A stretch of 64,000 nucleotides of DNA, from positions 6,219-70,218 of the forward strand of contig CAKSQK010000010.1 of NCBI GenBank assembly GCA_934486785.1, given 5' to 3'. Position numbers and translations under genes: made by a program. Below, piece by piece: positions 45,264 to 54,743 of the stretch; position 1 is the stretch's first letter; every line of letters starts with the position of its first letter. The notes under the pieces are model-generated. The model made no database searches. It was not told where the DNA came from and was given only the letters and a program-made list of their open reading frames with translations. The DNA is from an uncultured Niabella sp. (GTDB lineage Bacteria > Bacteroidota > Bacteroidia > Chitinophagales > Chitinophagaceae).

Positions 45264-45397
45264 CGGAATTATTTGCGCCCGGCAGTAAAGCTTCATGCCT
45301 GTTGCAAAAGAATAACAATTTGACAGAATATAAAAGGATTGCCCGCCGGGGATAAATGGCGGCATTAAAAGAAGGTTTTCAATCAGACTTAGATTGT

Positions 45398-46789
45398 TTA
45401 TTGTACCACGGGCCCACCCTTTTCCTTCCACTCCTTCATGCCGCCGGAATAGTTTTTTACATTCTCAAAACCATATTTGCGCAGCAGCGAATAAGCAATG
45501 GCAGACCGGTCGCCAGACTGGCAATACACAACCACTTGCCTGTCTTTATCAATTTTTGAAAGATGGTCCGGAAGCGTTCCTACAAAAACATGCGCTGCTC
45601 CCTGCACATGGCCGGCTTTGTATTCGCTGGCGCCACGCACATCTACCAACTGCACGTCTTCTTTTCCTAAATAATTTTTAAAAACTTCAATATTGATCAC
45701 GTCCGAAGTTTGCAATTCAAGCCCCATAGCCGAAATGTCAGATATATATCCATGAACCCGATCCAGTCCAATGCGCATGAGCTTACGTGTTATGTCTTCC
45801 ACCTGATCCTCATTAACAACAATGATGAATGCTTCATCATAATCCAATAACCAGCCGGCCCAGGTGGAGAATGAATTGTTGTTTTGTATATTGATGCTGC
45901 CGGGAATAAATCCCTTTTCAAATTCAGTTTTTACACGCGTGTCAATCACTTTCATGCCTTCATGATAGGCTTTTAAAAATTCTTCTTTCAACAGCTTTTT
46001 ATGCTTGGGCACAGACAGCAGCAATGGCCGTTCTTCTTTGTTAAGTTGCTTCATCCTGGCAAAATATTTTGGCGGCTCCGGCTGGTCTTCTAAAAGATTT
46101 TTTACAAACCCTTTTTCATTATCCTGATACTGAAATGCCCAGTTGCGTATTTTTTCGTAACCTACGGTGGAACTGTGCACCGCGCCCAAAGCCTTGCCAC
46201 AGGCCGATCCTGCCCCATGGCCCGACCATACCTGCACATAATCGGGCAGCGCTTCAAACTTTTTTAACGATTGAAACATTTGCCTGGCACCGCTTTCCAT
46301 GGTACCGGAAATACCAGCGGCTTTTTCCAAAAGATCAGGCCGCCCGATATCGCCAACAAAAACAAAATCGCCTGTTAAGATCATAGCGGGCTTGTCGGTT
46401 GCAGGATGGTCAGTTATAATAAAACTGATGCTTTCGGGTGTATGCCCCGGCGTGTGCAGCACGGTTAAAGTAAGGTTGCCTACGTTTATCACATCGCCAT
46501 CTTTCAGTCCCACGTGAGGAAATTGGTACTGCCAGTCTTCGCCACCTTCATCAGACAAATACAACGTTGCACCTGTAAGTGCGGCTAGCTCCCGCGAGCC
46601 TGAAAGAAAATCTGCGTGTATATGCGTTTCGGTAATATGCGTGATGCGCAGGTTGTTCTTCCTGGCAATTTCGATGTAAGTATCCACATCTCTTTTGGCA
46701 TCCACTACAATGGCTTCTCCTGTAGCCTGGCAACCTGTTAAATAACTTCCCTGCGCCAAACTATTGTCATAAATGTGCTCAAAAAACAT
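45398..46789 (-). CDS. Persulfide-dioxygenase-like MBL protein fused to two rhodanese domains
   Basis: The 463-aa protein has an ETHE1-like metallo-beta-lactamase domain (THIHADFLSGSRELA, HTPGHTPESISF, LTGDFVFVGDIGRPDL), a rhodanese domain at about 265-355 that lacks an active-site cysteine (FIIVVNEDQVEDITRK), and a C-terminal rhodanese with active Cys in VVVYCQSGDRSAIA. Such fusions oxidise glutathione or other persulfides and pass sulfane sulfur. The architecture is well known. RBS CAGGAG lies before the ATG. Confidence 0.92.
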   Translation of the reverse strand: MFFEHIYDNSLAQGSYLTGCQATGEAIVVDAKRDVDTYIEIARKNNLRITHITETHIHADFLSGSRELAALTGATLYLSDEGGEDWQYQFPHVGLKDGDVINVGNLTLTVLHTPGHTPESISFIITDHPATDKPAMILTGDFVFVGDIGRPDLLEKAAGISGTMESGARQMFQSLKKFEALPDYVQVWSGHGAGSACGKALGAVHSSTVGYEKIRNWAFQYQDNEKGFVKNLLEDQPEPPKYFARMKQLNKEERPLLLSVPKHKKLLKEEFLKAYHEGMKVIDTRVKTEFEKGFIPGSINIQNNNSFSTWAGWLLDYDEAFIIVVNEDQVEDITRKLMRIGLDRVHGYISDISAMGLELQTSDVINIEVFKNYLGKEDVQLVDVRGASEYKAGHVQGAAHVFVGTLPDHLSKIDKDRQVVVYCQSGDRSAIAYSLLRKYGFENVKNYSGGMKEWKEKGGPVVQ

Positions 46790-46903
46790 AACTCCTGATT
46801 TTTACAATTAAGGCAAAGATCAATTTTTTTCTTTGGCCAGGCTTACAAAAACAAACAATTTACAGGTAAGATGGTTTTGAATCGCGCTTTCAGGATGGTA
46901 TAC

Positions 46904-48010
46904 TTAGAAATCTTTTTGCAGGATAAACCCGTTATTACCGGAAGAAGTTTGAACCCGGTAATAGTTGCCGCTAACGCCTAAAACATGCACGGTATCTGTT
47001 CTGGCAATATTGCGGTAAGGCGCTCTTGATTCAGGCTGCTGCAAAAGCCTTATGGCTTTGCCGGTTTTAAATTTCTGCTGCGGAAGACCGGCTGATGGCA
47101 ATTGAGCGCTGGCTGCTTTTTGCACAAAACCAATCGGATCAATAGCGCCATAAGGCCGGGCGTAAATACCCAGGTGCAAATGCGGCGGTGTGCTGATGGC
47201 GTTGCCCGTGTTGCCAATCGTGGCAATGGTATCGCCTGCCTTTACGCGGGCGCCCTGCTCAACAAGCTGTGTATCTAAATGTGCATAATAAACGCTCAGT
47301 GGCATGTCATTGGGCCTCATGAAAATAACGTTGCCGCCCAGGTTGTTTTGACCTACCCGGTGTACAATGCCATCAGCAACAGCAACAAGATAAGTGCCGC
47401 GCGGTGCAAAAATATCAATGCCTTCATGCCGCCTGGCACCGCCATCCCTGTTAGCGCCCCAATAGCTGCCAATGTTGGCATTCACGCCTTCCTGCACCGG
47501 CCATTGTAACAGTGGCTCCGATTCTATCATCACTTCATAATGGCCGGTATAGTTAGCCACTGGCTGAAGCCTGAGAATAAAGTCGCCGCCAAAATATGCG
47601 GCATGCTGAATGATATTTTTAGTAGTATCAGCTTCCACTACCGTATTAAAACCGCTGCTGTCTGCCTGCACCAGGTCTGCAAAAATTTTTTGAGCAGCAT
47701 GATTGGTAATGCTGATATTGATTTGCCTGCCGGCGATGGTTGAGAAACGCAAACCTGTAGCCTGAAAACCTTTGAATGTACCTTTTTCGGCATAAGGGAA
47801 CAACACCTGGTAAGGCGCGGACAATGACAGTTTTGCCGATGAATCCCACTGCATGGCCAGTGTATCGCTGATCTTTTTCAGCTTATCGAAATACGCCTCC
47901 CGCTGGGTTTTTAAATTGAAAATATTGCGCACCGAACATTTATTGTAAAGCACCACAATTGCACCCAACAATATCAGCACTATAAACAAAGGCCCGATAC
48001 TTCTTTTCAT
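46904..48010 (-). CDS. M23-family (LytM) metallopeptidase with C-terminal SH3-like segment
   Basis: The 368-aa product has an N-terminal signal anchor (LFIVLILLGAIVVLYNKC), a coiled region, and an M23 peptidase domain with HEGIDIFAPRGTYLVAVADG and the catalytic PPHLHLGIY near residues 180-280. The tail (VLGVSGNYYRVQTSSGNNGF) looks like an SH3 peptidoglycan-binding unit. It cuts or remodels peptidoglycan cross-links. Confidence 0.9.
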   Translation of the reverse strand: MKRSIGPLFIVLILLGAIVVLYNKCSVRNIFNLKTQREAYFDKLKKISDTLAMQWDSSAKLSLSAPYQVLFPYAEKGTFKGFQATGLRFSTIAGRQINISITNHAAQKIFADLVQADSSGFNTVVEADTTKNIIQHAAYFGGDFILRLQPVANYTGHYEVMIESEPLLQWPVQEGVNANIGSYWGANRDGGARRHEGIDIFAPRGTYLVAVADGIVHRVGQNNLGGNVIFMRPNDMPLSVYYAHLDTQLVEQGARVKAGDTIATIGNTGNAISTPPHLHLGIYARPYGAIDPIGFVQKAASAQLPSAGLPQQKFKTGKAIRLLQQPESRAPYRNIARTDTVHVLGVSGNYYRVQTSSGNNGFILQKDF

Positions 48011-48373
48011 GATTTTTATTTTTTAACGGTTATATAAAACGCCAATCCACAGGTTTACGGGAATCATCCTGCATCACTCATCATCACCTGTACACGAACC
48101 GCACTTTCAGTGTAATGGTTGTTGCAAAAAACTTTCCAAAATCAGGTAACGACTCCGCAAAAGTGCCGTAGGAATTACAGAATAACGTTTATCCGTAGTA
48201 ATTAATGGCCCCTTTATGTGGCCGCACCTAAAATGGCCGCGTATTTTTTATTTATATTGAATTGTGGTGAATGTTGCATATTTTGCAGTAGCCATGTTAC
48301 TGCTGTAAGTGCATCATACCAAAGCTTATGAAACGAAAACGGCAGGGTGGTTAACTAATATAAATCTACAGAA
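48011..48373 (+). other. Intergenic region between divergent M23 and TldD-like genes
   Basis: No open frame or RNA gene is seen. It holds the divergent promoters. The best plus-strand candidate is CATATTTTGC at about 48281-48290, an imperfect -7 element. Nothing else stands out. Confidence 0.5.
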
Positions 48374-50047
48374 ATGACAACCTTGAAAAGGATAAAAGTA
48401 TGGCTGCCTATGCTCCTGCTAACGTGTTTTTTACAATCAAATGCACAGGATCAGCTTTTTACTGTTTTAAAAGATGAATTGCAAAGAGAATTTGCGCAAT
48501 TAAAAGCGGCAGACAGTAATTTGTACTACATCAGCTACCGGGTAGATGATATAACCACTTACCGTGTTACCAGTAGTTTTGGCGTGATCAACTCCATTGA
48601 TTCCAGCCGGGTAAGGATCTTTTCACCTACCCTGCGCATTGGAAATTACCAGTTAGACAATACGCACGGAAGCATGTTTGGCCAGGTTCCTTCATCTTTA
48701 CCTGTAGTAAATGATGCAGGACTGATCAAACTGGCCATTTGGAAAAGCACCGATGCGGCTTATAAAAATGCAGCCCAGTTGTATGAAAAGATCTTAACCG
48801 ATAAAAAAGTACGGGTTACTGAAGAAGACACGGCAGCCGATTTTTCATCAGCCCAAAAAGCCAGCTATTTTGATGCGCCGCTTCATTATGCAACCTTAAA
48901 ACCGGATATTAAAAAACTGGCCACGCAACTGGCCGGGTACACTGCGCTGCTTAAACAAAACCCTGACCTGTTAACTGCATCCGGTGTGATTGAATATAAA
49001 ATCACCCGCAAATATTTTGTTGATACCGATGGCTCCGCAATCATAGAGAACAGCACGGGCACATGGCAGTCAATCTCAGGCAATACAAAAGCAGATGACG
49101 GTATGGATCTGCCGCAATACCTGATGTATTATGCATATCTTCCCAAAGACCTGCCATCGGCAGACAGCGTTCATAAAGATGTGCTGAACATGAGCGCCAA
49201 GCTCAGCGCCTTGCGCCAATCAAAAATCGCCGATCCGTTTGTAGGGCCTGCCATTCTCTCCGGCCGTGCAGCAGGGGTTTTCTTTCACGAAATTTTTGGC
49301 CACCGCCTTGAAGGCAAGAGAATGAAGAGCCAATACGATGGGCAAACTTTTAAAACAAGGCTGGGAACAAGCGTGCTTCCGTCGTTTTTAAGTATTACCA
49401 TGGACCCCACCATTAAAAGAATTGAGGATACTGATGTAAACGGGTTTTACCGCTTTGATGATGAAGGCGTAAAAGCCGAAAAAGTAAACGTGGTAGAGAA
49501 CGGCATTCTTAAAAACTTTTTAATGACGCGTACACCCATCAATGGTGTTTCAGGCTCAAACGGGCATGCCCGCACAGCCCCCGGCGGCGTGCCTGAAAGC
49601 AGGCAGAGCAACCTTGTGGTAACTCCTAAAAACACAAAAACAGATGCAGAGCTGCGCCAGCTTTTAATTGCCGAGGCCAAAAAACAGGGCAAGGAATATG
49701 GCTATCTTTTTCAAAATGTGCAGGGAGGTTTTACCAGTACCGGGCGTACCAATCCCAATGCATTTAATGTGCTGCCGATAGAAGTCTATAAAATTTTTAT
49801 TGACGGCAGGCCGGACGAACTCGTTCGCGGTGTAGACCTTATAGGCACTCCGCTGTCCATGTTCAACCGCATTATTGCCAGCGGTAACAAGGTGGAAGTT
49901 TTCAACGGCATGTGCGGCGCGGGTTCGGGCTGGGTGCCCGTGTCGGCCTCATCACCGGCTATTTTTGTAGATGTGATCGAAACGCAAAAGAAAAGTAAAT
50001 CGAACGACCGCCTGCCGGTTTTGCCACGGCCTGATCTGGACAAATAA
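48374..50047 (+). CDS. TldD/PmbA-family metallopeptidase
   Basis: The 557-aa product has a signal peptide (LPMLLLTCFLQSNAQ) and the TldD zinc motif HEIFGH in GVFFHEIFGHRLEGK near residue 310, plus late GRTNPNAFNVLPIEVYKI and GMCGAGSGWVPVSASSPAI. Cytosolic TldD/TldE in enteric bacteria degrade small peptides; this exported version is probably periplasmic. The partner gene starts 49 bp downstream. Confidence 0.88.
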   Translation: MTTLKRIKVWLPMLLLTCFLQSNAQDQLFTVLKDELQREFAQLKAADSNLYYISYRVDDITTYRVTSSFGVINSIDSSRVRIFSPTLRIGNYQLDNTHGSMFGQVPSSLPVVNDAGLIKLAIWKSTDAAYKNAAQLYEKILTDKKVRVTEEDTAADFSSAQKASYFDAPLHYATLKPDIKKLATQLAGYTALLKQNPDLLTASGVIEYKITRKYFVDTDGSAIIENSTGTWQSISGNTKADDGMDLPQYLMYYAYLPKDLPSADSVHKDVLNMSAKLSALRQSKIADPFVGPAILSGRAAGVFFHEIFGHRLEGKRMKSQYDGQTFKTRLGTSVLPSFLSITMDPTIKRIEDTDVNGFYRFDDEGVKAEKVNVVENGILKNFLMTRTPINGVSGSNGHARTAPGGVPESRQSNLVVTPKNTKTDAELRQLLIAEAKKQGKEYGYLFQNVQGGFTSTGRTNPNAFNVLPIEVYKIFIDGRPDELVRGVDLIGTPLSMFNRIIASGNKVEVFNGMCGAGSGWVPVSASSPAIFVDVIETQKKSKSNDRLPVLPRPDLDK

Positions 50048-50096
50048 GCAGCTTAACACAGAGTACATTCTTCTTAAAAGTCTAACAACAATTATA

Positions 50097-51779
50097 ATGT
50101 TGAAAAAAATATCAATACCCCTGTTTCTTTTTTTGCTGAGTTCTTTTTTAAGCAACGCGCAGCCATTAAAAGATAATTTTTATGTAAAAGTTTTAAGCCA
50201 GGAACTGAACCGCAACATGCAGCGCCTTCACCTTCCCGAACTTTCAAAACCTTTTTTAATTTCATACCGGCTGCGCAATGGTTATTCGCATAACATACGG
50301 GCAGAGCGTGGCCACATTACCAGCCTGCTGAAAGAACCATCGAATAACAAAGTTGCCGTTGTAAAACTGCTGGTGGGAGATTATCACCGCAATTTTGATC
50401 ATATGCAGTATGGCGGATTTTCAATGAATTTGCCTGATGAAGACAATGCTGATGAAATTCGCAGGTTGTTATGGCTGGAAACTGACAGGGCTTACAAGGC
50501 CACCGCGCAGCAATACAATGCCACCATGGCCAGCTTGAAACGTGTGAATGTGGACAAAAAAGAGCTGGAGCTGGATGATCTTTCAAAAATAACGCCCGTG
50601 GTGAAAGACTTTGGCGCTATGGCGCCGCTAAAGCCAGACCAGCAACACTGGGAGGCTATTTTAAAAGAACTTTCATTGCTCTTTACAAAACACCCGGAAC
50701 TGACCACTTCTTACACACAGGTCAATTTCAGCAGTTATGAAGACTACCTGGTGACCAGCGAAGGAACAATCACGCGGCAACCTGCGCAATCTGTTTCATT
50801 CACCGCGTATGCATCTGCCAATGATGAGCAAGGAAACACTTTTAACGACAGCTATACTTTCTATGCAAAAAATATTTCAGAACTTCCTTCACAAGAAGTT
50901 TTAAAAAATGAAATACTGAACATTATTGAAACGATCAAAAATGCAAGAACTGCCAAAAAATTTGAGAATGCTTACCTGGGCCCCGTGCTGTTTATGAACG
51001 ATGCGGCGCCTGCTTTGATGAGCAATCTTTTTGGTTCAAGCCTGATCGTTCGGCGCAAATCCATTCTGGGATATTCTTCTTTTGGAGCCACCGATTATGA
51101 AGACAAGCTGGGGCAGAAATTGGTAGCCGCCGATCTTAGCGTGACGGCATTGCCCAAACTCGTTTCGTTTAACGGCATTTCTACAACAGGCTCTTTTCAA
51201 ATTGATGATGAAGGCGTAGAACCACCAGATTCGCTGGCGCTGATCAAAAATGGTATTTTAACATCTTTATTGAACGGCAGAGTGCCTACGCAAAAGTTCC
51301 CGCGGTCACAGGGCTTTGTCAGGTCATTTAGCGGGAGGGCTTATAACCCCGGCGTGCTAAGGATACAGTCAGCCAACACAACAGTTTCCGATTCGATGAA
51401 ACAGCGCCTCATTAAAATTGCAAAAGAAGAAGGCCTGCCGTATGCCTATATTGTAAAAGACAGGGATTATACAACGGCGGATCTTTATAAAGTAGATGTA
51501 AAAACAGCACAGGAAGAATTGGTAACTGCCAACCGTATTGCAAATTTCAACATACGCAGCATGAGGCGTTTTGTTACCGCATCCGACAAACAGGTTTTAT
51601 ACAACACACCTACCCTTAGCATTATTACGCCCGAAAGTTTTATAATAAATGAAGTAGAGATTGAAAAACAGGATCAAACGGTAAAACCCAAACCCATCAT
51701 TGTTTCTAATCCTTTGCTGGATAGTGAAACCACGGCTGTTAAAACATCTGCAACTAAGAAAAGAAGAAACAGAAAATAA
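50097..51779 (+). CDS. TldE-like partner lacking the zinc motif
   Basis: The 560-aa protein is homologous over its whole length to the preceding TldD-like protein (signal peptide FLLSSFLSNAQ; FISYRLRNG; late NRIANFNIRSMRRFVT). At the zinc site it reads SNLFGS (in ALMSNLFGSSLIVRR) instead of HExxxH. This is how catalytically inactive TldE (PmbA) relates to TldD, which suggests a heterodimeric exported protease. The C-terminus is basic (KTSATKKRRNRK). Confidence 0.85.
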   Translation: MLKKISIPLFLFLLSSFLSNAQPLKDNFYVKVLSQELNRNMQRLHLPELSKPFLISYRLRNGYSHNIRAERGHITSLLKEPSNNKVAVVKLLVGDYHRNFDHMQYGGFSMNLPDEDNADEIRRLLWLETDRAYKATAQQYNATMASLKRVNVDKKELELDDLSKITPVVKDFGAMAPLKPDQQHWEAILKELSLLFTKHPELTTSYTQVNFSSYEDYLVTSEGTITRQPAQSVSFTAYASANDEQGNTFNDSYTFYAKNISELPSQEVLKNEILNIIETIKNARTAKKFENAYLGPVLFMNDAAPALMSNLFGSSLIVRRKSILGYSSFGATDYEDKLGQKLVAADLSVTALPKLVSFNGISTTGSFQIDDEGVEPPDSLALIKNGILTSLLNGRVPTQKFPRSQGFVRSFSGRAYNPGVLRIQSANTTVSDSMKQRLIKIAKEEGLPYAYIVKDRDYTTADLYKVDVKTAQEELVTANRIANFNIRSMRRFVTASDKQVLYNTPTLSIITPESFIINEVEIEKQDQTVKPKPIIVSNPLLDSETTAVKTSATKKRRNRK

Positions 51780-51782
51780 AAA

Positions 51783-51810
51783 AGCCGAACCAAAAATATT
51801 TGATCCGGCT
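51783..51810 (-). terminator. Terminator of the DUF6515 gene
   Basis: On the minus strand AGCCGGATC pairs with GGTTCGGCT (9 bp with two G-U pairs), followed by TTTTTTATTTTC. Confidence 0.75.
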
Positions 51811-51831
51811 GTTCTCATGTAATATATAACA

Positions 51832-52683
51832 CTAATCCTCTCTTGCTTTTATCACCTCGTAAACGGTTTTGCCGCTTTCCAAAACTTCTTTGTACCGTGT
51901 TCCGCTTGGTGATTCATATTGTGTTTCTCCGCCCACTTTTATGGTTTTTGAATTGCGGGGCAGATTTTCAAACCGGTCTCCCACCTGCGGACCTACGCTG
52001 CCATACACTTCGTCAGTAGCTGTAGCGGCCGGGCGATTGCCTGCGCGGGCTTCTGCTTCATTTGCATTTCTCACAATAATTTCTTCACTATCGTTAGGCC
52101 TGCGGCGCTGCGAATCATACCGGCCTTCATCATACTCGTCCTCATAATTGCCATCACGGCTGTCTGCCCTGCGGCGCAATGCCTCGTCTGTATTCAGGCG
52201 GCCCTCTTTTCCCACAATGATGTATAGATCATCATCGCTCATGTAATAATTTCCGTTGTGCTCGTAATAGATCTGCCCGTTGATTACGCGCTTGCGGGCG
52301 CCGGACGGAAGCCGCTCCAAACTGGCGCCTAACGGTGGCTCTACTATTTCATAGCCATCACCTCTTTCTCTTTCACGGTAGTAAGTATTGCCGCGGTAAT
52401 AATAAGTAACACCGCCATAATATACCCTGCGGGCACCCGGCGGCAAACTATGCACCCTGCTGCCCAGCACAATAGGAGGCAACATAACAGAAACTCCAAC
52501 GCCAGGTCCGCCATAATAACCGCCCCAGCGGCCCATGCCAAACACACCGCCAATACCTACCGACACGCGGGGGCCGCCATAATATGGTCTTGATGGATAA
52601 CGCCTCCATTGGGCATGAACATCTGAAACCACAAAGAGTGTGGCTAAAAATACAGCCGCACCCAGTATAAAATTTCTTTTCAT
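51832..52683 (-). CDS. DUF6515-family exported protein
   Basis: From ATG 52683 the 283-aa product has a signal peptide (ILGAAVFLATLFVVSDVHA). A Gly/Tyr-rich stretch follows, then repeated short units of the form LPPGARRVYYGGVTYYYRGNTYY, LPSGARKRVINGQIYYEHNGNYY and a last copy near the end (LPRNSKTIKVGGETQYE), interrupted by a charged low-complexity linker. The repeats match DUF6515. It is probably an envelope protein; function unknown. A longer frame to 52785 is rejected because the signal would be buried. Confidence 0.75.
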   Translation of the reverse strand: MKRNFILGAAVFLATLFVVSDVHAQWRRYPSRPYYGGPRVSVGIGGVFGMGRWGGYYGGPGVGVSVMLPPIVLGSRVHSLPPGARRVYYGGVTYYYRGNTYYRERERGDGYEIVEPPLGASLERLPSGARKRVINGQIYYEHNGNYYMSDDDLYIIVGKEGRLNTDEALRRRADSRDGNYEDEYDEGRYDSQRRRPNDSEEIIVRNANEAEARAGNRPAATATDEVYGSVGPQVGDRFENLPRNSKTIKVGGETQYESPSGTRYKEVLESGKTVYEVIKARED

Positions 52684-52772
52684 TGTTGTTGCACTTTTTT
52701 TTGTTGACGATATGAATTGAAAAAAAGATGCGAAGACCGTGTTAAAAAATTTGGGTAAGAAAGGCAGCATAT

Positions 52773-53177
52773 ATGCTTGCAACACAAAAGTATCAGCAGC
52801 GGAAGGGCATCGGAAAACGTGGCACTGCCATGCTAATCATTTTTACACAGGGGTTTAAAAATACGCACAACTACCGTCAGCTCATCAGTTTTGCAGGCTT
52901 AAGCCCAACAGAATACGCCAGCGGAAGCAGTATTAAAGGAAACGGCAGAATTTATAAAAAAGGTGGTAAGGCCATGCGTGATGTACTGTATATGTGTGCT
53001 ATGAATGCCAGGCAAACCAACCCTGCCTGCCAGGCTCTTTATGATCGGCTCAAAGCAAACGGAAAAACCGGAAAACAAGCCTTAATAGCGGTAATGAAAT
53101 AGCTTCTCAAACAGGCGTTTGCCGTAGCTAAAAATGGCACCCTTTACCAACCGAATTATTGTTCTGTAAAACCATAA
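52773..53177 (+). pseudogene. IS110-family transposase remnant
   Basis: The frame 52773-53102 encodes the C-terminal transposase_20 region of an IS110 transposase (GKRGTAMLIIFTQGFKNTHN, LISFAGLSPTEYASGSSIKG, LYMCAMNARQTNPACQALYD). The N-terminal DEDD catalytic domain is missing. After VMK the frame meets TAG (53100-53102). Reading through it continues in the same frame as LLKQAFAVAKNGTLYQPNYC to a TAA at 53175-53177, which looks like the genuine family tail. So the copy is both truncated at the 5' end and interrupted by an amber codon, and cannot transpose on its own. Confidence 0.88.
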
Positions 53178-53202
53178 AATTATTTGGATTTATGCACAGT
53201 TC

Positions 53203-53225
53203 ATGTTATCAGCTGCCCTTCTTTC
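53203..53225 (+). repeat. Direct repeat, left copy
   Basis: The first bases are ATGTTATCAGCTGCCC; 19 of 23 positions match the copy at 58001-58023 (ATGTTGTAAGCTGGCC). One copy lies on each side of operon I. Confidence 0.6.
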
Positions 53226-53268
53226 AGTCGGTTTGGATTGTCGTGTCGGGTTGTCGTGGTGCGTTGGC

Positions 53269-53334
53269 TTGGTAGCTCTTTTGCAATTTTAGCTTTGTGC
53301 GGCTGGTTTGTGGGAATTGCAAATGTGCTACCAA
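53269..53334 (+). repeat. Imperfect inverted repeat A
   Basis: Arms 53269-53288 and 53315-53334 match at 18 of 20 positions around a 26-nt loop. The left arm core AGCTCTTTTGCAATTTT (53274-53290) recurs exactly at 58177-58193. Member of the same repeat family as B and C. Confidence 0.8.
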
Positions 53335-53396
53335 ATGCGTGAGCTGTCTTGTGTTGTCTGCCCCACTATTGCCCAACCATTGCCCCACTTGCCCCA

Positions 53397-54728
53397 TTAT
53401 TGCCCAACTATTTTATAGTAAATTCCTGCTCCCGAAGTACCTGTTTTTGTCAAGATTTTAAACTTGTCTGCCAATTCAGTTAGTTCGGTTGTCGCTGTTC
53501 GTTTAGAGATGTCGTTCAATGTTTGATAATCGCTGTTCGTGATTTTCCCTTTGTCTTTTGCATACAAAACCGCTTTCACTTGTCTGTCGTTAAGTCCAAG
53601 TGTCTGCAAGTATTCTGTATAATAAATGTCTTTTCTGAACACAACCCAAAAGTCTGAACTTTCGGCAATGTAGGTCGGTTTTGGAAGTCCTTCGGCTACA
53701 CACAATTCATTCATTTTGCTGATACCTCGTCCCCAAGATTCTACATAACCACTACGAAAAAACGTGTTTGCAATGTCAGGATTGAAAGGTCGTGATGAAT
53801 GGCTTTTCAAAAGGTTGCTGACTGTCCAATTTTCGGGTAAATGTCCTTCGTTCCAAATCATTATTTTGTCTTTGTAAATTCTGATTTGAATAGGTGTCAA
53901 GCCCGAATAATCTTTGTGAGCAATCGCATTTAGCAAGGCTTCACGAACAGCTTCTTTCGGATATTCGTAAGTTTCAATGCGATTAATTCCGTTTTCATAA
54001 CTAACAATCGCTTTGATGTATTTTGTAAAAAGTATATCAAGCCTTTTTTCAATTTGCTCAAACAAATTTCCGTGAACTTCATCTTGGAAAATTAAGTCTG
54101 CTTCGTTTTCAAAATATCCGATTTTGATGTAAGCACCCGTTACAAATTTTTCGGGTTTCGGGTGGAATAACAACAAAGCGGCACGTTTTAGATATTTGCC
54201 TTCTGTCAATTCCAAATTTTCTAAAAGTTGTTCGTTGGTGTCATTTACACTTTCTTCATCAAGGCGTTTACTCCTTATGCCACGCTTTTTGAAAAAATCA
54301 AATGTTTCTTGCTTCAAATCCGCTACAGAAACATTTGGAATAGGAACACCGTCCCAACGTTTCCCTTTTTTCTGTAAAAGAAATTTGTCCAAAGCTGCAC
54401 CTTTCAATTCTTGTTTGGTGCTCCCGCTTCTGTAATGATATTGTCCTTTGTAGCTTATTCCGTTTGGATAAGGCTCTACGACAATTTCCAAATAGTCGCC
54501 TTGCTTTGTTTCTTTCAAATTCATATCAACCAAAATTCCCAAAACATCACGCACTTTATTGGGGATTTCTTCCAATAACCTTTTGGCTTCATCAACTCCA
54601 ACAATATTTCCGTTATCGTCTTTCCCGATGAAAATAGTGCCTCCGTTGGCATTTGCAAAACCGCAAATCCATTTCAAGTATTCATCTCTCCAAGTGCTTT
54701 TGTATTCTATGTTTTGAGTTTCGGGCAT
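53397..54728 (-). CDS. Schlafen-type AlbA_2 / HATPase_c_4 ATP-binding protein
   Basis: The 443-aa product has an N-terminal AlbA_2 domain (IEYKSTWRDEYLKWICGFANA, GGTIFIGKDDNGNIVGVDEA), a central region, a GHKL-type HATPase_c_4 domain (PKEAVREALLNAIAHKDYSG, RIYKDKIMIWNEGHLPENW, NTFFRSGYVESWGRGISKM) and a C-terminal winged-helix. COG2865-like proteins regulate transcription or act in defence. It is the last gene of operon I, 15 bp after the methyltransferase-like gene. Its stop falls inside a GGGGCAA-type repeat. Confidence 0.85.
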   Translation of the reverse strand: MPETQNIEYKSTWRDEYLKWICGFANANGGTIFIGKDDNGNIVGVDEAKRLLEEIPNKVRDVLGILVDMNLKETKQGDYLEIVVEPYPNGISYKGQYHYRSGSTKQELKGAALDKFLLQKKGKRWDGVPIPNVSVADLKQETFDFFKKRGIRSKRLDEESVNDTNEQLLENLELTEGKYLKRAALLLFHPKPEKFVTGAYIKIGYFENEADLIFQDEVHGNLFEQIEKRLDILFTKYIKAIVSYENGINRIETYEYPKEAVREALLNAIAHKDYSGLTPIQIRIYKDKIMIWNEGHLPENWTVSNLLKSHSSRPFNPDIANTFFRSGYVESWGRGISKMNELCVAEGLPKPTYIAESSDFWVVFRKDIYYTEYLQTLGLNDRQVKAVLYAKDKGKITNSDYQTLNDISKRTATTELTELADKFKILTKTGTSGAGIYYKIVGQ

Positions 54729-54743
54729 TATTTAATTATTGTT

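Larger units (their letters stand above)
53178..53396 (+). other. Defence-island spacer with direct and inverted repeats
   Basis: No gene is seen. It contains a 23-nt element (53203-53225) repeated in diverged form at 58001-58023, a 20-nt imperfect inverted repeat (53269-53334), and a GGGGCAA-type minisatellite next to the end of the AlbA_2 gene (about 53361-53408). Confidence 0.7.

Noticed and set aside
52773..53102. Complete IS110 element
   Set aside because: The N-terminal catalytic domain is missing and no element ends were seen; it is a remnant.
53360..53410. CRISPR-like array
   Set aside because: The GGGGCAA units are too short and have no spacers; it is a minisatellite at the end of a gene.
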